Shown: one piece after another, positions 13,151 through 24,377 of the stretch
How the letters are laid out: every line of letters begins with the position of its first letter
Position numbering within the stretch: position 1 is the stretch's first letter
Origin: Gordionus sp. m RMFG-2023
Taxonomy: Eukaryota > Nematomorpha > Gordioida > Chordodea > Parachordodidae
NCBI RefSeq assembly: GCF_954871325.1
Contig: NC_088779.1
Coordinates: forward strand, 22,322,846-22,386,845
Length of the DNA: 64,000 nucleotides
Reading direction: 5' to 3'
Position numbers and translations under genes: made by a program
The notes under the pieces: generated by a model
The model's input: the letters and a program-made list of their open reading frames with translations, nothing else
What the model was told of the DNA's origin: nothing
Databases searched by the model: none

Positions 13151-13302
13151 AATATATTTAGTTCATATTTGTAGTATTTTCGATAAATATTTTTGTATTA
13201 CCGTTAACATATATTAGTAGTAATTTAGCTAAATAATATAGTTCTTTTATTGTATTTTATCATAGAATCCCATTATTTTTGTGTATGCAAATTCAAAAGA
13301 TA
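13151..13302 (-). repeat. 5' LTR of the 10.1-13.3 kb fossil
   Basis: Partner of the repeat at 10091-10242. As the element reads on the minus strand, this is the upstream LTR; the candidate primer site lies a few bases inside it. Confidence 0.75.
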
Positions 13303-13410
13303 TATTAACGATTTTTAACAAACAAAATAATTTCGTTATTATAAAAGGTAAAAAAATCATCTGTATATGATTAAAACATTGAATACACTGTGTCGATTAT
13401 TTATTTATTC

Positions 13411-13665
13411 TACTGTTGAGGATAGACTTGCTAAACAGCTCTATTTCGCGCATTTTAATGCAAGCATGAAGATTTTGTTCATAGAAAGATCAAAGGTCGT
13501 CATATATTATCGAAATCTCGAGGCTTAGGCAATATTTTTCTGGCGAAAATATTGAGTTAGCCGTTTTTAAAAATCGGCTTAAAACGAGCCGTTTAACAAC
13601 ACTAATATTTGGGCTAAAATAGACCATTTTTTAGAATATCGAGTCGTTTAACAATACTAGTTGAA
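13411..13665. mobile_element. hAT-like miniature element, copy C, with a partial second copy
   Basis: The best-kept part is 13505-13614, with tctcgaggctta, aatattgagttagccg and the terminus acgagccgtttaacaacacta. The left end is decayed. A second terminus-like stretch (gagtcgtttaacaatactag, to about 13665) follows directly, suggesting a partial duplicate or a nested tip. Confidence 0.6.
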
Positions 13666-14810
13666 GATTTACTAATAAATTTAAATATATCTTATTATAG
13701 TATCTCTCTCGACATAGAAGATTTGCGTTGTAGGTCTTTACCCCACAAATTTTATTTTATGTGAAAAGAGGTTATAAACATTTTTTTTATCAGATATAGT
13801 ATCGGCCAACCCGGCACGGTAATTAAAATTTAGAATTGAATTAAGTATGAAAAAATTTAATCCTAAACATCTCTATACTATTTAAGCCACCCTTTTTATT
13901 TTTAAGTAGTGAAGGTCGTGATTCGGTTAGGCCACTTTTCAAACCCGGAACAATGGACCATAATATAAAGATCTAACCAGGAGGTGGCATGCCCGATCGA
14001 TTTTTATTTTGCATCATTCATTATTATAAAAATTAATATATTATTTATTCGTTGAATGCAAAAATATTTTTTAAAAAAACACCAACTCCCCTTAATATTA
14101 GCTATAAAAAATTTCTCAAATATTATATTTTAAAGTCATAACGCAATATAAATATTATATCGACGTTACTCAAAAAATTATCATCGTTAAATTTCATGTT
14201 GCTCTGTAAAAAATTGTAATGCATTTACTTTGATCTTTTTTTTAAAAAAGTATAAGATTTGATATTTTTGAAATTACTTTAGAAACTAACTATATTAATT
14301 TTAAATATTAAAATTTTAGAAAAAAAATATTATGAGAAATTTGTAAAATTTCAAAAATAAAATAAAATTGCTTCATATATTTGAGTTCAAAAAATATATT
14401 GAAAGAGCTATTTTGATTATTATTATTACATTGAAAAAAAAATTGTAAAAAGATCACTTTTTTTATTTATTTGTTAATTTTAATTTATGTTAAGGAAATA
14501 AATTAAGAGAATAAGAATATTACTGAAAATTAATTATAGGGTATCACCATCATAGGCGATACTCTTAAATTGAATAAATTTGATATTTTTAAAATGAATA
14601 AATTTGATATTTTTAAATATTGAATCTAAGTAAAATTTTCATAATTATATCTGGAGAAGTCATATTACAATAAAGTGTTGTTTATTCTTTTTTATTCGAC
14701 TTATGATAATTATATGGATGCAACTTTGCAGAAACAGAGTTTTGAATAAAATATGTGATTATTTTAAAAAAACCAGTTCATATATCCACTTTTTATATAG
14801 TAACAATTTG
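13666..14810. other. No gene seen
   Basis: A+T-rich spacer. A minus-strand open stretch near 13900-14000 has no matching splice signals or recognisable product. Confidence 0.4.
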
Positions 14811-15190
14811 AAAACCAATATGCCAGTCAGGGGTTAATTTAATTTGATTTCAACAATAAAATATTTACAAAATGTATCTAAAAGGTATGCTAGTATTTAC
14901 AAAAATAAGCTTCCCTTGACTAAACAAACGTTCTACAGAGCAGTAGATGTAAGTAAAATAAGACATTATATTAAATAGTAGTTTGAAAATTGGGAAATCA
15001 TCAAAAATAAAAATAATGAATGAGATATATATAAATATTTAACATATTCTAAAAGGTAATTACTTATTTTGTCATATAAAAACATATCTAGTTTAGTTAT
15101 ATTGTTTTATTTTTTGCAAAAATAAAATTAGTTATCTGTAGCTAGTTGCTTTAACTGACACTACTGATTACCTAATGTGTCCTTCAATAA
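14811..15190 (+). repeat. Dispersed repeat, copy 1 (inverted partner at about 43436-43800)
   Basis: This stretch resembles the reverse complement of about 43436-43800. Shared words include ggtatgct, ttccctTgactaaacaaacg and gtagctagt, in the same order and spacing. The short exon-like reading frame across 14880-14950 is therefore better explained as part of a mobile repeat than as a host exon. No terminal structure could be fixed. Confidence 0.5.
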
Positions 15191-15959
15191 TTTATGCTAC
15201 AAATAAATATTTATAAAAATTAAAATAATATGGCTAAAAAAGTAAAGATCGCATTATATTTTAATACCTTAGTTTAATGCTACAAAAGGCTTTGTTATTA
15301 AATGTTATAAAATAATGAAAAGTTTGTTAACAAAAAAAATAAAGGGGGTGCCTAAATTATTGAAGGATAATAAATAGATAAATAAAACATAAAAATTTAC
15401 CATTAATGTATAATAGTGCAACCTAATTAATGTTTGTTTTATTATTTAAAACATACAGTGCATTTTAAATAGTGTTGTGAAAATTGAAAAACAATTTATA
15501 AATGTTGATAAAAATGCAGGCAGATTTTTTTTTGAAAACACTTAATTAAGTCATATCATGAGTCTAACAAAAAAATTATTTTTGTTTATCCCTTGTAAGA
15601 TATACTGAATATAATGTTTAATTAATTTAACATTTAATTAATAACTAATTAGTTAAAATATAAAAAATGGCATATTTGACACTATAACCATTTATTTCTT
15701 GGAGAACATAAAAGCAATTAACATTTATGATCTAATTATAACATTTATAATGTTCACATAAATTTTTAAAACAATTGATAAGCTCAACTAAAAAAGATTT
15801 GTTGTGGATTTGATGGTATGCCATATAAAAAGCTATTAAAATTGGAAATTATGAATCTATAATATGTAACAGTGGGGTTAATAAAAGATTGCATAAAGTC
15901 AATAAAACAACTTATGTTTATATTTGTAATGTTAAAATGCCTATTGTAAAAATACTTAC
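15191..15959. other. Probable intron or 3' side of the TGF-beta receptor exon
   Basis: A+T-rich, with no further receptor exon recognised. It begins (in minus-strand order) with a consensus donor, GTAAGT, at 15959-15954. Confidence 0.4.
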
Positions 15960-16077
15960 GTGTATAATTTTTTGACCAGTCCTTTTTCATCCTTTTGAAT
16001 TGAGGCGTAACATGTTCCATCAGTTTCACATGTATTATTTTTTTTATCAGTACAGATATTACAGAAGCAAATGAGAG
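15960..16077 (-). CDS. Ectodomain exon of a type I TGF-beta/activin-family receptor
   Basis: Minus-strand exon of 118 bp. It begins after the acceptor TTTTTATAG and ends at the donor CAC|GTAAGT. The reading frame gives ICFCNICTDKKNNTCETDG and continues TCYASIQKDEKGLV, then a Lys-rich end. The spacing CFC-x2-C-T-x(4)-NTC-x-TDG-x-C is the signature of the ligand-binding ectodomain of TGFBR1/ALK4-type receptors, where vertebrate TGFBR1 has CFCHLCTKDNFTC followed by TDGLC. In vertebrates this exon is also the second one, starting just before CFC. Such receptors are serine/threonine kinases that phosphorylate Smads. The signal peptide, the rest of the ectodomain, the membrane segment and the kinase were not found, so the other exons must lie far away or outside the window. 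A different frame (15784-16029) is open across the same DNA and is a shadow. It could also be a lone exon of a pseudogene. Confidence 0.7.
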
Positions 16078-16082
16078 CTATA

Positions 16083-17128
16083 AAAATTTTGATAGCATAA
16101 ATGCAAATGATATATTAGTAAACAATTAAAATATTGCCATTTATTAATAATATATTACTAGATGAGGATGTAGGATATGTTATAAGGAATAGTAAAAATG
16201 TAGATATCTGTCTATTCAACATTTATAAGCATTATAAATATTTTTTTAAAAATTTAATTTAATGCATTAATACACCACGAGAAAAATTAATCGATTATTT
16301 TTTTAGGAAAATATGTTCATTCAATATATCTCTTTATCCATGAAAGGAAAAGCTATCGACTTCAAAGAAATAATTTGCTATATACTAACTAGTAGTACTA
16401 AATAGAATTTTTTTCCCCTTTTCATACAATTTTTTTTTTATTCAGGCGGAGTCTTTATAGCATAGAAGTAGTGTTGATGGTAGAAAGGTTTGGACCTCTA
16501 TTTTCCAAATCTCGATTCTTACATAACATTTAGGCTAAGTCGTATTCGGACAGATTTAAAAATCGACCAAAATCGTGCCGTTTAAGATAGAGAAGTAAAA
16601 GTTTTATTTTTTAATTTTTTTATTTTCATTATTATCATTATTTTTACATTATCGACAAAAATAATTTGTCCAATAAATCGAACCAGTTCTCAATACTACC
16701 ACACTCCAGGCTAATTCCTATAGAAATATTATATAAAAATAAATACAATTGACCCATTAATATTTTGAACATCAAATTTATTTAAAAATGTTTGCAATTT
16801 CCTATAGAATTTTTTTAAGTTCATTATTTAAAATATAGAGTGAAGTTAGCAACCAGCAAGTAGTGAAGATAAATGGCTCCATTTATAGCAGAGTTTAAAC
16901 AAAGTAAATCAAATTTTTAAGCGAAAACTATCATCTTAGCCTTGATAGATTTAAATTAAAAGTATTGTTCAATCTTGGAAAAAAAAATCAACTCTCAATG
17001 TGAAGAATTTCTATAAATGATTAATTTGTAATTTGATATTTCCAAAGAGGTGAGTAGCTTGTTGTTAAGGTATTAATATATTTTGAAAGAAATAATAAAT
17101 GAGATATGTTTTATGAGATTCTTCGGTA
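16083..17128. other. No gene seen; partial miniature element at about 16468-16590
   Basis: A decayed copy of the miniature family is visible at about 16468-16590 (gtagtgttga, aaaggtttggacctctatt, gtgccgttta). A short minus-strand frame starting at 16882 (MEPFIFTTCWLL) resembles a signal peptide and would be in the right place for the receptor's first exon. It has no usable donor, so it is not called. Confidence 0.4.
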
Positions 17129-17332
17129 TAGTGTTGTTGAATGGCCCGATTTGGGTGGATTTTTAAAAATGGGCCTGTTAAGATTTTGGCCAAAATAATA
17201 ATATGTAAGTCTCAAGATTTGGTAAATAGAGGTCCAAATCATTCTGCAATATAGGAGCATAATCTCAAATCTTGCATATTATCATTTTAACGAAAATCCT
17301 AATCGAGCTGTTAGTAAAGTTTGACAACATTA
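17129..17332. mobile_element. hAT-like miniature element, copy E (204 bp)
   Basis: Starts TAGTGTTGTTGAATGGCCCG and ends gacaacatta. The flanking 8-mers are cttcggta (17121-17128) and ccttggtg (17333-17340), which agree at 5 of 8 positions, all differences being transitions. The internal motif appears in inverted orientation relative to copy A. Confidence 0.6.
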
Positions 17333-17603
17333 CCTTGGTGTCCTATTGCTATTGATAATTGTTTAGAATCAAATAGCATTACGAATAATTCATTTTAAGT
17401 CTATATTTAATAACAAAAATTATGACTTCGAAAAAAAGAACTTTTTATTTTTTTTAATTTGTTTATAAAAATTATTATTAAAATTCTTTATTATAAATTT
17501 TTATGTAGTTTTTATTTTTATTAATGATTAATTTATAGTAATTAATTTTATTTTCATATTAATAAATAAATAATAAAATAAATTCATATTTATTTTTAGT
17601 TAT

Positions 17604-17889
17604 TTTAACGAAGGTAGAACCATATTTACATTTATTTATTTCTATAATTCATTCAAAATAAGTATCAGTTTTCATTGACATTTTATTCAGTATAATTTAA
17701 CCATAAGGTGCCTTAATTACAAATGGCTATATTTACACCTTAATGGATGGGTGTGTACATAATACATTAGGATGTTAAACAACATCCATTTTATTAATCG
17801 TAAATATATATATATATATAGTCATATCTAACTGGCAAATATAATATATAATATGATAAAATATTACAATAGATTACTTCTTTACTACA
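17604..17889 (-). repeat. 3' LTR of the 17.6-22.3 kb fossil
   Basis: In element orientation it begins TGTAGTAAAGAAG and ends CTTCGTTAAA. It pairs with 21971-22255, with small length differences and an internal (TA)n stretch. Confidence 0.9.
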
Positions 17890-17916
17890 TTTCCCCCAAC
17901 GTTAATTGAGAGATGT

Positions 17917-18300
17917 CTATATCTCTTCAATCATTTGTTTCGGGGGCTTATGTGTCCGCCCTCGTCTTGGGGTCTCACACTCTCTCTGATCGTTGTCAGC
18001 GATCACGCGCTCCGTCGTATCTGATATCAAACGGTCCCTTAGCTGGTCAGCATGTTTTCGTATTACACGATCTGGGGTCTTGACTACATAGGAATATAAT
18101 CCCTTTTTATCCTGAATTACCACTTCTCTCCAATCCTTAGTGGTTTCATTCCTTACCCACACATGCTGATCAACGTCAAATTCCCTAAAATTGGAATGTG
18201 CATCACGTTCTTGATTTTGTTTATCATTGGCTTTATCGATCTCCTTTCCCACCTCTGGTCCAGCCCAGTCTAGATTAGTTCTTATTTGACGACCGAACAT
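17917..18300 (-). pseudogene. Integrase C-terminal region, fossil
   Basis: Open minus-strand stretch typical of the end of Ty3/Gypsy pol: a target-choosing stretch (MFGRQIRTNLDW) followed by a charged region with the chromodomain/GPY-type words HVWVRN and VVIQDKKGLYSYVVK. It belongs to the element at 17604-22255. Confidence 0.75.
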
Positions 18301-18385
18301 AATCTTCGCTGGTGACCTACCCGTCGAACTATGTTATCCCAGCCTATACGCTGCTACCGTTTGAGTCATCGCCTCTTGCGGGTCA

Positions 18386-19342
18386 TTAATTGATTCTCGA
18401 CTGGCATAATTCCCTTTTAAGGTTCGAATGGTTCGTTCCGCCCGCCCATTTGTCTTCGGGTGGTACAGCGTTGAGCGAATGTGGCAAATGTTCTTCACAA
18501 AATCGCTTAAATTCTATTGAAATAAATTGAGGTCCATTATCCGTTACAATGCTTTTAGCTACGCCAAAGGTAGCAAACAACTTCTTTAATCTCGTTATCA
18601 TCTCCTTCACCGATGTATTTCTCATCAGGTCTACCTCAGCCCATTTTGAGTATGAATCTACTCCCACTAGCCAATATAAAGAGTCAACCGGGCCCGCAAA
18701 ATCTAGATGTATACGCTCCCATGGCTCTTTGGTACAATTCCATGAGTATAGTGGTAACTCCATTACGTTCGGTCGATTTTTCTGACATCCAACACACAGC
18801 TTTATATACAGTTCTATGTCCTCTTCGCATTTCGGCCACCAACAATACAACCGAAAAATAGACTTCATCGCGTTCATTCCCGAATGTTCCTGATGTAGTG
18901 TTTCCAACACTGAATTCCTAAGTTTCGTAGGGATTATCAATCTACCATTTCGTTCAACTATTCTCCTATCTACTGTTAATTCCTCTCGTTGGGTGTGAAA
19001 GATTACTAGCTTCGGTTCTTCTTTCCTATTATGCCTCTCCACCCTTGCTCAATATGTTGTGCCTCTCGCTTTAGTATTGGATCTTTAATTGAATTCTTGC
19101 ACAGGTTTCCCTCTGAGACCTGCATATCCTCTAAGTTTACGTTCCGAATCGCCAATGCATGCTTGGTAACCTGATTAGGTATGATATCGTGGAGCGGTAG
19201 TCTAGATAAGGCGTCTGCTATAACATTCTCACGACCAGATCTATATTCCACGCTAAAGTGGTAAGCGACCATCTTCCAGGCGCAACGTGCCAGACGATTG
19301 TTCGATATCTTTGGCAGATCCCTCTTTTCCCCAAACAACCGT
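18386..19342 (-). pseudogene. Integrase zinc-binding and core regions, fossil
   Basis: Shows the HHCC zinc-binding pattern (HQEHSGMNAMKS and CVGCQKNRP) and integrase core words IHLDFAGPVDSLYWLVGVD and IVTDNGPQF, as in Ty3/Gypsy integrases. The end of RNase H lies at its upstream side (ENVIADALSRLP). Broken. Confidence 0.85.
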
Positions 19343-20354
19343 TCCAAGGGTTTATGGTCTGTCCGAAGTATAAAATTTTTCTATTCCAAATAACAATGCC
19401 CTCGCTTCTTTATCGATAGGCGCATAATGTTTCTCCGACTGTAACAACGTCCGAGACGCGAATGATGGGTTTTTCCCCGTTTTGTGAAACCTTATGAAGT
19501 AAAACAGCCCCCAGTCCTGTATCTGATGCGTCACACTCCATAATCAACGGTATTTTAGCATTATACGGCGTTCAGGTTTCTTCTGCTGATAACAATGTCT
19601 TAACTATATCGAAAGCCTCCTGCTCTACATTAGTCCAACACCATGGTACTTTTACACTAATCAATCGATGTAACACAGCTGCTTCACTATGAAGATTGGG
19701 AATGAACCGTTCATGATACGTGATAAGCCCAAGAAAACGTAACTAATAAATATTCTTGGGGTTAGGTGCGGCCTAAATTGCTTTAACTTTCTCTTCGCTT
19801 GGGTGTACCCCATTTTGGTCAATAACGATACCTAAAAACGAAACAGTTCTCCGTATAAATTGGACTTTTTCAAATTTAACTTTGAGGCCTGCTTCCTGCA
19901 GCCCATCGAGTACTATTTTTAAATTAGCCAGATGTTCGGCGTCATTTTTGCCAGAGATAATAACATCTTCCAAATATACTTCAGTCATCGGGCAATCTTT
20001 CAAAACATTGTGCATACGCTGAAAAATAGTTGGTGCGCACGAAAGCCCAAACGGCATCCTTCGGTATCGAAAATATCCTTTATGTGTTGAGATGACCAAA
20101 TATTCTTGGGACTCTGGCACAACGGCCATTTGTAGATACGCGTCGTTTAAATCTATCACCATAAAACGGTCCCCCCTCTGAATCTTAACCAATAAGTCAT
20201 CCAGCGTAGGAATAACGTGATGATCATATAATAGATGGGGATTTAAACTCACCTTGAAATCTGCGCAAATACGAATCTCGCCATTGTTTTTCCTGACATT
20301 TACTGTTGGGGTTACCCATGGCACCCTAGTTATAGAGGAATCGATGGGCTCCAA
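19343..20354 (-). pseudogene. Reverse transcriptase and RNase H region, fossil
   Basis: Reverse transcriptase words are FMVIDLNDAYLQ, RMPFGLSCAPTIFQRM and the active-site region near VYLEDVIISGK. RNase H words include HYAPIDKEARALLFGIEKF. Part of the Ty3/Gypsy fossil, broken into several pieces. Confidence 0.85.
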
Positions 20355-20889
20355 AATTCCGCAGCCACAAGGCGATCCAGTTCTAGTTCAACCGCTGTGC
20401 GTAATGGAAATGGCACTCGACGAGCTGGAAACAATTTTGGAACAGCCGTATCTTTTAATAGGAGTCACACCGCAAAATTACGTATCAACCCCGGTTTGAC
20501 GTCAAAAACAGCTTTAAACTGTTTAGCTAACAAATGCCCTATTGAGTCTTCCGTTAGTGACATCCTCGATCCTGTGAGCATCGATTGTATTTGAACGGCC
20601 CATCGGGGCTTCGACCAGCGGGGGCACCGATTGTATTCGAAGGCCCATCGGGGCATCTTTGGTTTGGTGGCAACTTGATGTTATTGTTTTTCTATTCGTT
20701 TTGAGAACCTGTTGTATGCTTACCTGTCTCGGTAACTCAAACCCAAATGCTAAAATTCATGGCAACCCAAACAGAGGTAGGTCATTTGACTTTATTATAA
20801 TAACTGATATATTGCGAATTTTTTTCCTCAGTTGCATACAAACCATGGCTTCACCCATAAGATCCAAAGGCTTATCTCCATAGGCTGCT

Positions 20890-21828
20890 AATGGGTTTGT
20901 GGAAGATGTTAGTGGTTTGCCAATTTTCTCCCAAATATTCAATCCTATAATAGAGGCTTGTGCTCCTGTATCATAATCAAAAGTGACACTAAGTCCATTT
21001 ATTTTGGCTGTGATCTTTGCCCTTTTATTTAATCCCCTTGTCTAGAGATTATTAATTGAATCACTTGAGTGAAAATGTGGTTTCACTGAGTTTAAATTGC
21101 GATATACAGGCTTACTATGGCAACATGCTGCGAAATGTCCGGTTCTTTGGAACTTAAAACATGTTTTGTCTTTAGCTGGGCATAAATATCTTTCATGCAG
21201 CACAATTCTTAGATTTATTATTGTAAAACTTGTTATTAGGCTTCCTATAATTATTGTCTCTCTTAACACACTCTTGTGAATCAGGCATTTTATGTTTGCA
21301 ATCTTGCGGTCTGACACTATTTACCAAGTCTTTCTTGATAGTCATTTTGTTTTGAGCATTTTCTGTTGCCGTGGCCATATCTAGCACAAACTGGAACGTC
21401 AGGGGCTTTTTGTTCACATCCAATGCTAAAGGATATTTAGTCCTAAGTTCAACTTCGAGACCTGGTAGATCTATATCCGCAACTAATTGATCTCTTAACC
21501 GGCCGTCAACTTCTGACGGCGTAAAACAAAACGCTTTCGCAGTTATTTTGATTCCATTAGCGAACTCTCCAATTGGTTCAGTCTCATTCCTAATTAACCT
21601 TATGAAGTCTAATCTACTACCTAAAATGGTTTTATTCTTCTCAAAAATATGTAGCGAGACACTCCTTATCTTATCAAATTTAGTCGTTAGAATGGTTTCA
21701 GGAAATAAATATTGTTCGAGAATGTCAATGCCCTCAGCGCCAAAACTCACTTTGAACAGGTCCTTATTTTCTTGATCGGTCGGTGTCCAGTTCTTTAGTC
21801 TTAACGTTGCGTCCCAAATTGGAACCAA
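20890..21828 (-). pseudogene. Gag, zinc knuckle and protease region, fossil
   Basis: The gag part (21193-21828) is a mostly helical, capsid-like segment (WTPTDQENKDLFKVSFG, SEVDGRLRDQLVADI). It is followed by a zinc-knuckle region near 21100-21160 and the aspartic protease signature FDYDTGAQASI near 20930-20985. Typical gag-pro order for Ty3/Gypsy. Confidence 0.8.
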
Positions 21829-21949
21829 CGTTGTATAGACCCATTAATTTGATATTTTTCTAACTTATCAATTATACTAGTATTTTTGAACTGAGGCATA
21901 ATTTATAAAATTAATGATTATTTTGTTATTTGTTTTAATTAGAATATTA

Positions 21950-21969
21950 GAATCCCATCCTCGTCGCCA
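21950..21969 (-). promoter_or_regulatory. Primer-binding site matching tRNA-Ser 3' end
   Basis: The plus strand reads gaatcccatcctcgtcgcca, which is the 3' end of an animal tRNA-Ser(GCU)-type molecule including CCA. The element's minus-strand RNA would therefore pair with it over 20 bases. It sits one base from the 5' LTR, as expected for a primer site. Confidence 0.85.
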
Positions 21970-21970
21970 C

Positions 21971-22255
21971 TTTAACGAAGGTAGAACCATATTTAAATTT
22001 ATTTAATTCTATAATTCATTCACAATAAGTATCAGTTTCCATTTTATTCAGTATAATTTAACCATAAAGTGCAACTTAATTACAAATGGCGATATATAAT
22101 TACACGATGGATGGGTGTGTACATAATAAATTAGGAAGTTAAACAACACCTATTATATTAATCATAAATAAATAAATATATATATATAATCATATCTAAC
22201 TCAAATATAATATATAATATGATAAAATATTACAATAGATTGCTTCTTTACTACA
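21971..22255 (-). repeat. 5' LTR of the 17.6-22.3 kb fossil
   Basis: Partner of 17604-17889. Its outer edge is followed by the target duplication gttat (22256-22260). Confidence 0.9.
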
Positions 22256-22426
22256 GTTATATATTTAAACAATAGATTAGACACGGGTAGTTCCACAAAC
22301 GATTATACAAATATTTGTGAATTCTTAAATTTATTACCTTAAATTAATGATAATGTTCGCACTTGATCATATTATTCAGATAAAATTTTATTTGAATATG
22401 ATTATTTTTACTTGTAATTTTTTAGG

Positions 22427-22568
22427 TACCTCCTTTAATATCTGCCTCCATTTATTTCCTCATTCCTTTCTTATTTTAAACTTTGTTAAAGAGGCTTTTA
22501 TCAATATGGTTAATAATCGAGCTAAATTAAGAGAAATTTATCAAAAATTTAATGTTCATAAATATTAA
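22427..22568 (+). CDS. Possible terminal exon, product unknown
   Basis: After an acceptor-like tract ending TTTTTTAG (just before 22427) one frame stays open to a TAA at 22566-22568. It reads with words such as FVKEAFINMVNNRAKLREIY. The composition looks coding, but no upstream exon or homology is recognised. It may equally be chance. Confidence 0.25.
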
Positions 22569-24377
22569 TTGGAACCCTCGTAGTTGATTCCAGATTCATA
22601 TATCAAAATATGGAAAAGAAATCGTTGCAGGGCGAATAAATCTTTTTGGAAAAAATATAACCCATAGAAAACGAAGAGATGAAGGATTTATGGATTTTGA
22701 ATTTTTATTTATAATTTTTTTAATTTGAACAAAAGAGGTATTAAAAAGATACATACACCTTCCTAAGATTTTATTGATAAGGGGGGGGGGGTGATTGGAG
22801 ACACTAAGGTTTATTTCCACCCATATATTATTAGAGGTTAGATCACTTATTTATATATTTTTCCGTATACATTTTATTTATAGAAAGGATTTTGGTTTGA
22901 GACTTCTAGTAGTGTCACTAGATAAAAAATTTGAATAGCCACCTGAAGCAAAAATATTTTTTTTAATAACCCCCTGATATCCCCTGAACTCAAAAGTAAT
23001 TTTTTTGATAACCTTCCGAACGATTTAATCTAGAAATCTATTATGTATTATATATAGATTTGATTTTATTCTGGCCGGGTGCGGGCCTTTAAAAATTAAT
23101 AAAACCATCTGAATTTTTATTCAATGAGTGTTATTTTAATTATTAGATTAGATTAATACATATAAATTTTATTTTAACTATGTCAGCAATTGCAATCAAA
23201 TTCTGTTTTAAAAATGAATCAATATCAATCATAATGTCTAAATATCAATCTAGCAAAAACAGTTGAAGCTTAATTGGTTTTTTTTAATTTGAATTAATTC
23301 ATAACCCTAATCAAGTAAATATAATAATTTATTATTTGAAAATTAACAAATTTAATTTTATAATTATCCGAGTTCAAAATCACTAATCAAAATTATTCAT
23401 TTTTAAATTTGATTATCATGCCTCTTCCTAAAAATATTCCCAAGGTCCATACAAGTATAAGAAATTTCTTATAATATATTAATTAAAACATCTTTAAATC
23501 ATTCATTTTAAATTTATTAGATAATGAAGAAAAATGTGGTTATGATTTTGAGATGAATGCTGCAATATTGATATTTTAGAGCAAAGAAGAAGATGCAATA
23601 ATAAAGTTGGTGGTGAACAAAGTGTATTTAAATAAAATTTTTCAAGGTTTGTACCTCGATGGTCAGACAATATTTTTCTGGCTAAAATATTGAGTTAGCC
23701 GTTTTTAAAAATCGTCTCAAATCGAGCCATTTAACAATACTAGTTTTATAAATATTGAAAGCAAAAGTCAACAGAAAGAAAATAGGTAAATTAATTTATA
23801 TAGGATATTTTATTTGTGAATGGGAGCTAAAAGTGTAGCTCAATCTGAAAATATATGTGAAATCGAATCTATAGATATCTCGGAACGTATTAATTTTTAA
23901 ACATAGTAAAGATAAAATTTGATACAGGAATGGAATCTGAAAAGGATCCTACAACAAGCCTGATTGTTGGTAGCAACAATATAAAGGTATATTGGATAAA
24001 GAAGTTGTATTAGAAAAAGGTACATTTGATGAAATACATTTAAAATTATTCTTATTTAGATTTAATGAAGAAAGATGGCTAATTGTGTGAGAGGGATGTA
24101 AATAATGTAGACACAAAAGATAAGAAAATAGGAAATTAATATATATATAATATTTTATTTATAAAATAATAGAATTTATATGTTAGCCCCAGTCTGAAAA
24201 TGATTATTAGTAAATTATGATATTTATATTTATATAAAGTTTTTTTTAAATTTATTTTACCAATGTTTTTCTTCAAATATATATTATTTGTCAATATTTT
24301 CAGAAAATCTATAACAATATTTTAAATAATATATAATATTTGTCACTTTTTTCAGAAAAGCTTGATCTGGATGCAAA
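22569..24377. other. No gene seen; partial miniature element at about 23640-23742
   Basis: Contains an 11-G run (22781-22791) and a half copy of the miniature family at about 23640-23742, with words aatattgagttagccg and gagccatttaacaatactag. The ORF at 22596-22820 overlaps the G run and is not credible. Confidence 0.5.

Larger units (their letters stand above)
10091..13302 (-). mobile_element. Ty3/Gypsy LTR retrotransposon fossil, minus strand (about 3.2 kb)
   Basis: Two direct repeats (about 10091-10242 and 13151-13302), with ends approximate, enclose pol-like sequence read on the minus strand. Recognisable parts from right to left: a gag-like region (about 12660-13140), a zinc knuckle of the form CX2CX3HX4C (CHFCGVNHRREN near 12600-12660), an aspartic protease signature (DTGAEVS near 12490), reverse transcriptase (about 11500-12250), and an integrase core piece (10297-10602, with HPQTNGMAERLVR). 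A candidate primer site (TGGCGCAGTTGA on the minus strand) lies at about 13132-13143. It is heavily broken, with probably more than ten interruptions. The two LTRs differ at 13 of 140 aligned positions by hand count (about 9%), so the insertion is old. Confidence 0.8.
17604..22255 (-). mobile_element. Ty3/Gypsy LTR retrotransposon fossil with full structure, minus strand (4652 bp)
   Basis: LTRs at 17604-17889 and 21971-22255 are flanked by a perfect 5-bp target duplication, gttat (17599-17603 and 22256-22260). A 20-base primer site (21950-21969) lies one base inside the 5' LTR, and a polypurine tract (GTTGGGGGAAA on the minus strand, 17890-17900) sits directly against the 3' LTR. Parts in minus-strand order: gag with a zinc knuckle (about 21040-21828), aspartic protease (about 20890-21000), reverse transcriptase (about 19560-20354), RNase H (about 19340-19560), and integrase with zinc-binding and core regions (about 18386-19340) and a C-terminal part (17917-18300). 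The pol sequence is broken in several places, perhaps six to ten. The LTRs are roughly 90% alike by eye, so the insertion is fairly old. The coding part is clearly richer in G+C than the surroundings. Confidence 0.92.

Noticed and set aside
14880-14950. Apparent plus-strand host exon ending at GTAAGT
   Set aside because: The same DNA is part of a dispersed repeat also found inverted at 43436-43800, where the frame is not kept.
16800-16882. Minus-strand frame MEPFIFTTCWLL as the receptor's signal-peptide exon
   Set aside because: No donor site follows before the stop codon, so it cannot be joined to the receptor exon.
18549-20594. Plus-strand ORFs opposite the 17.6-22.3 kb fossil
   Set aside because: Shadows of the minus-strand pol sequence.
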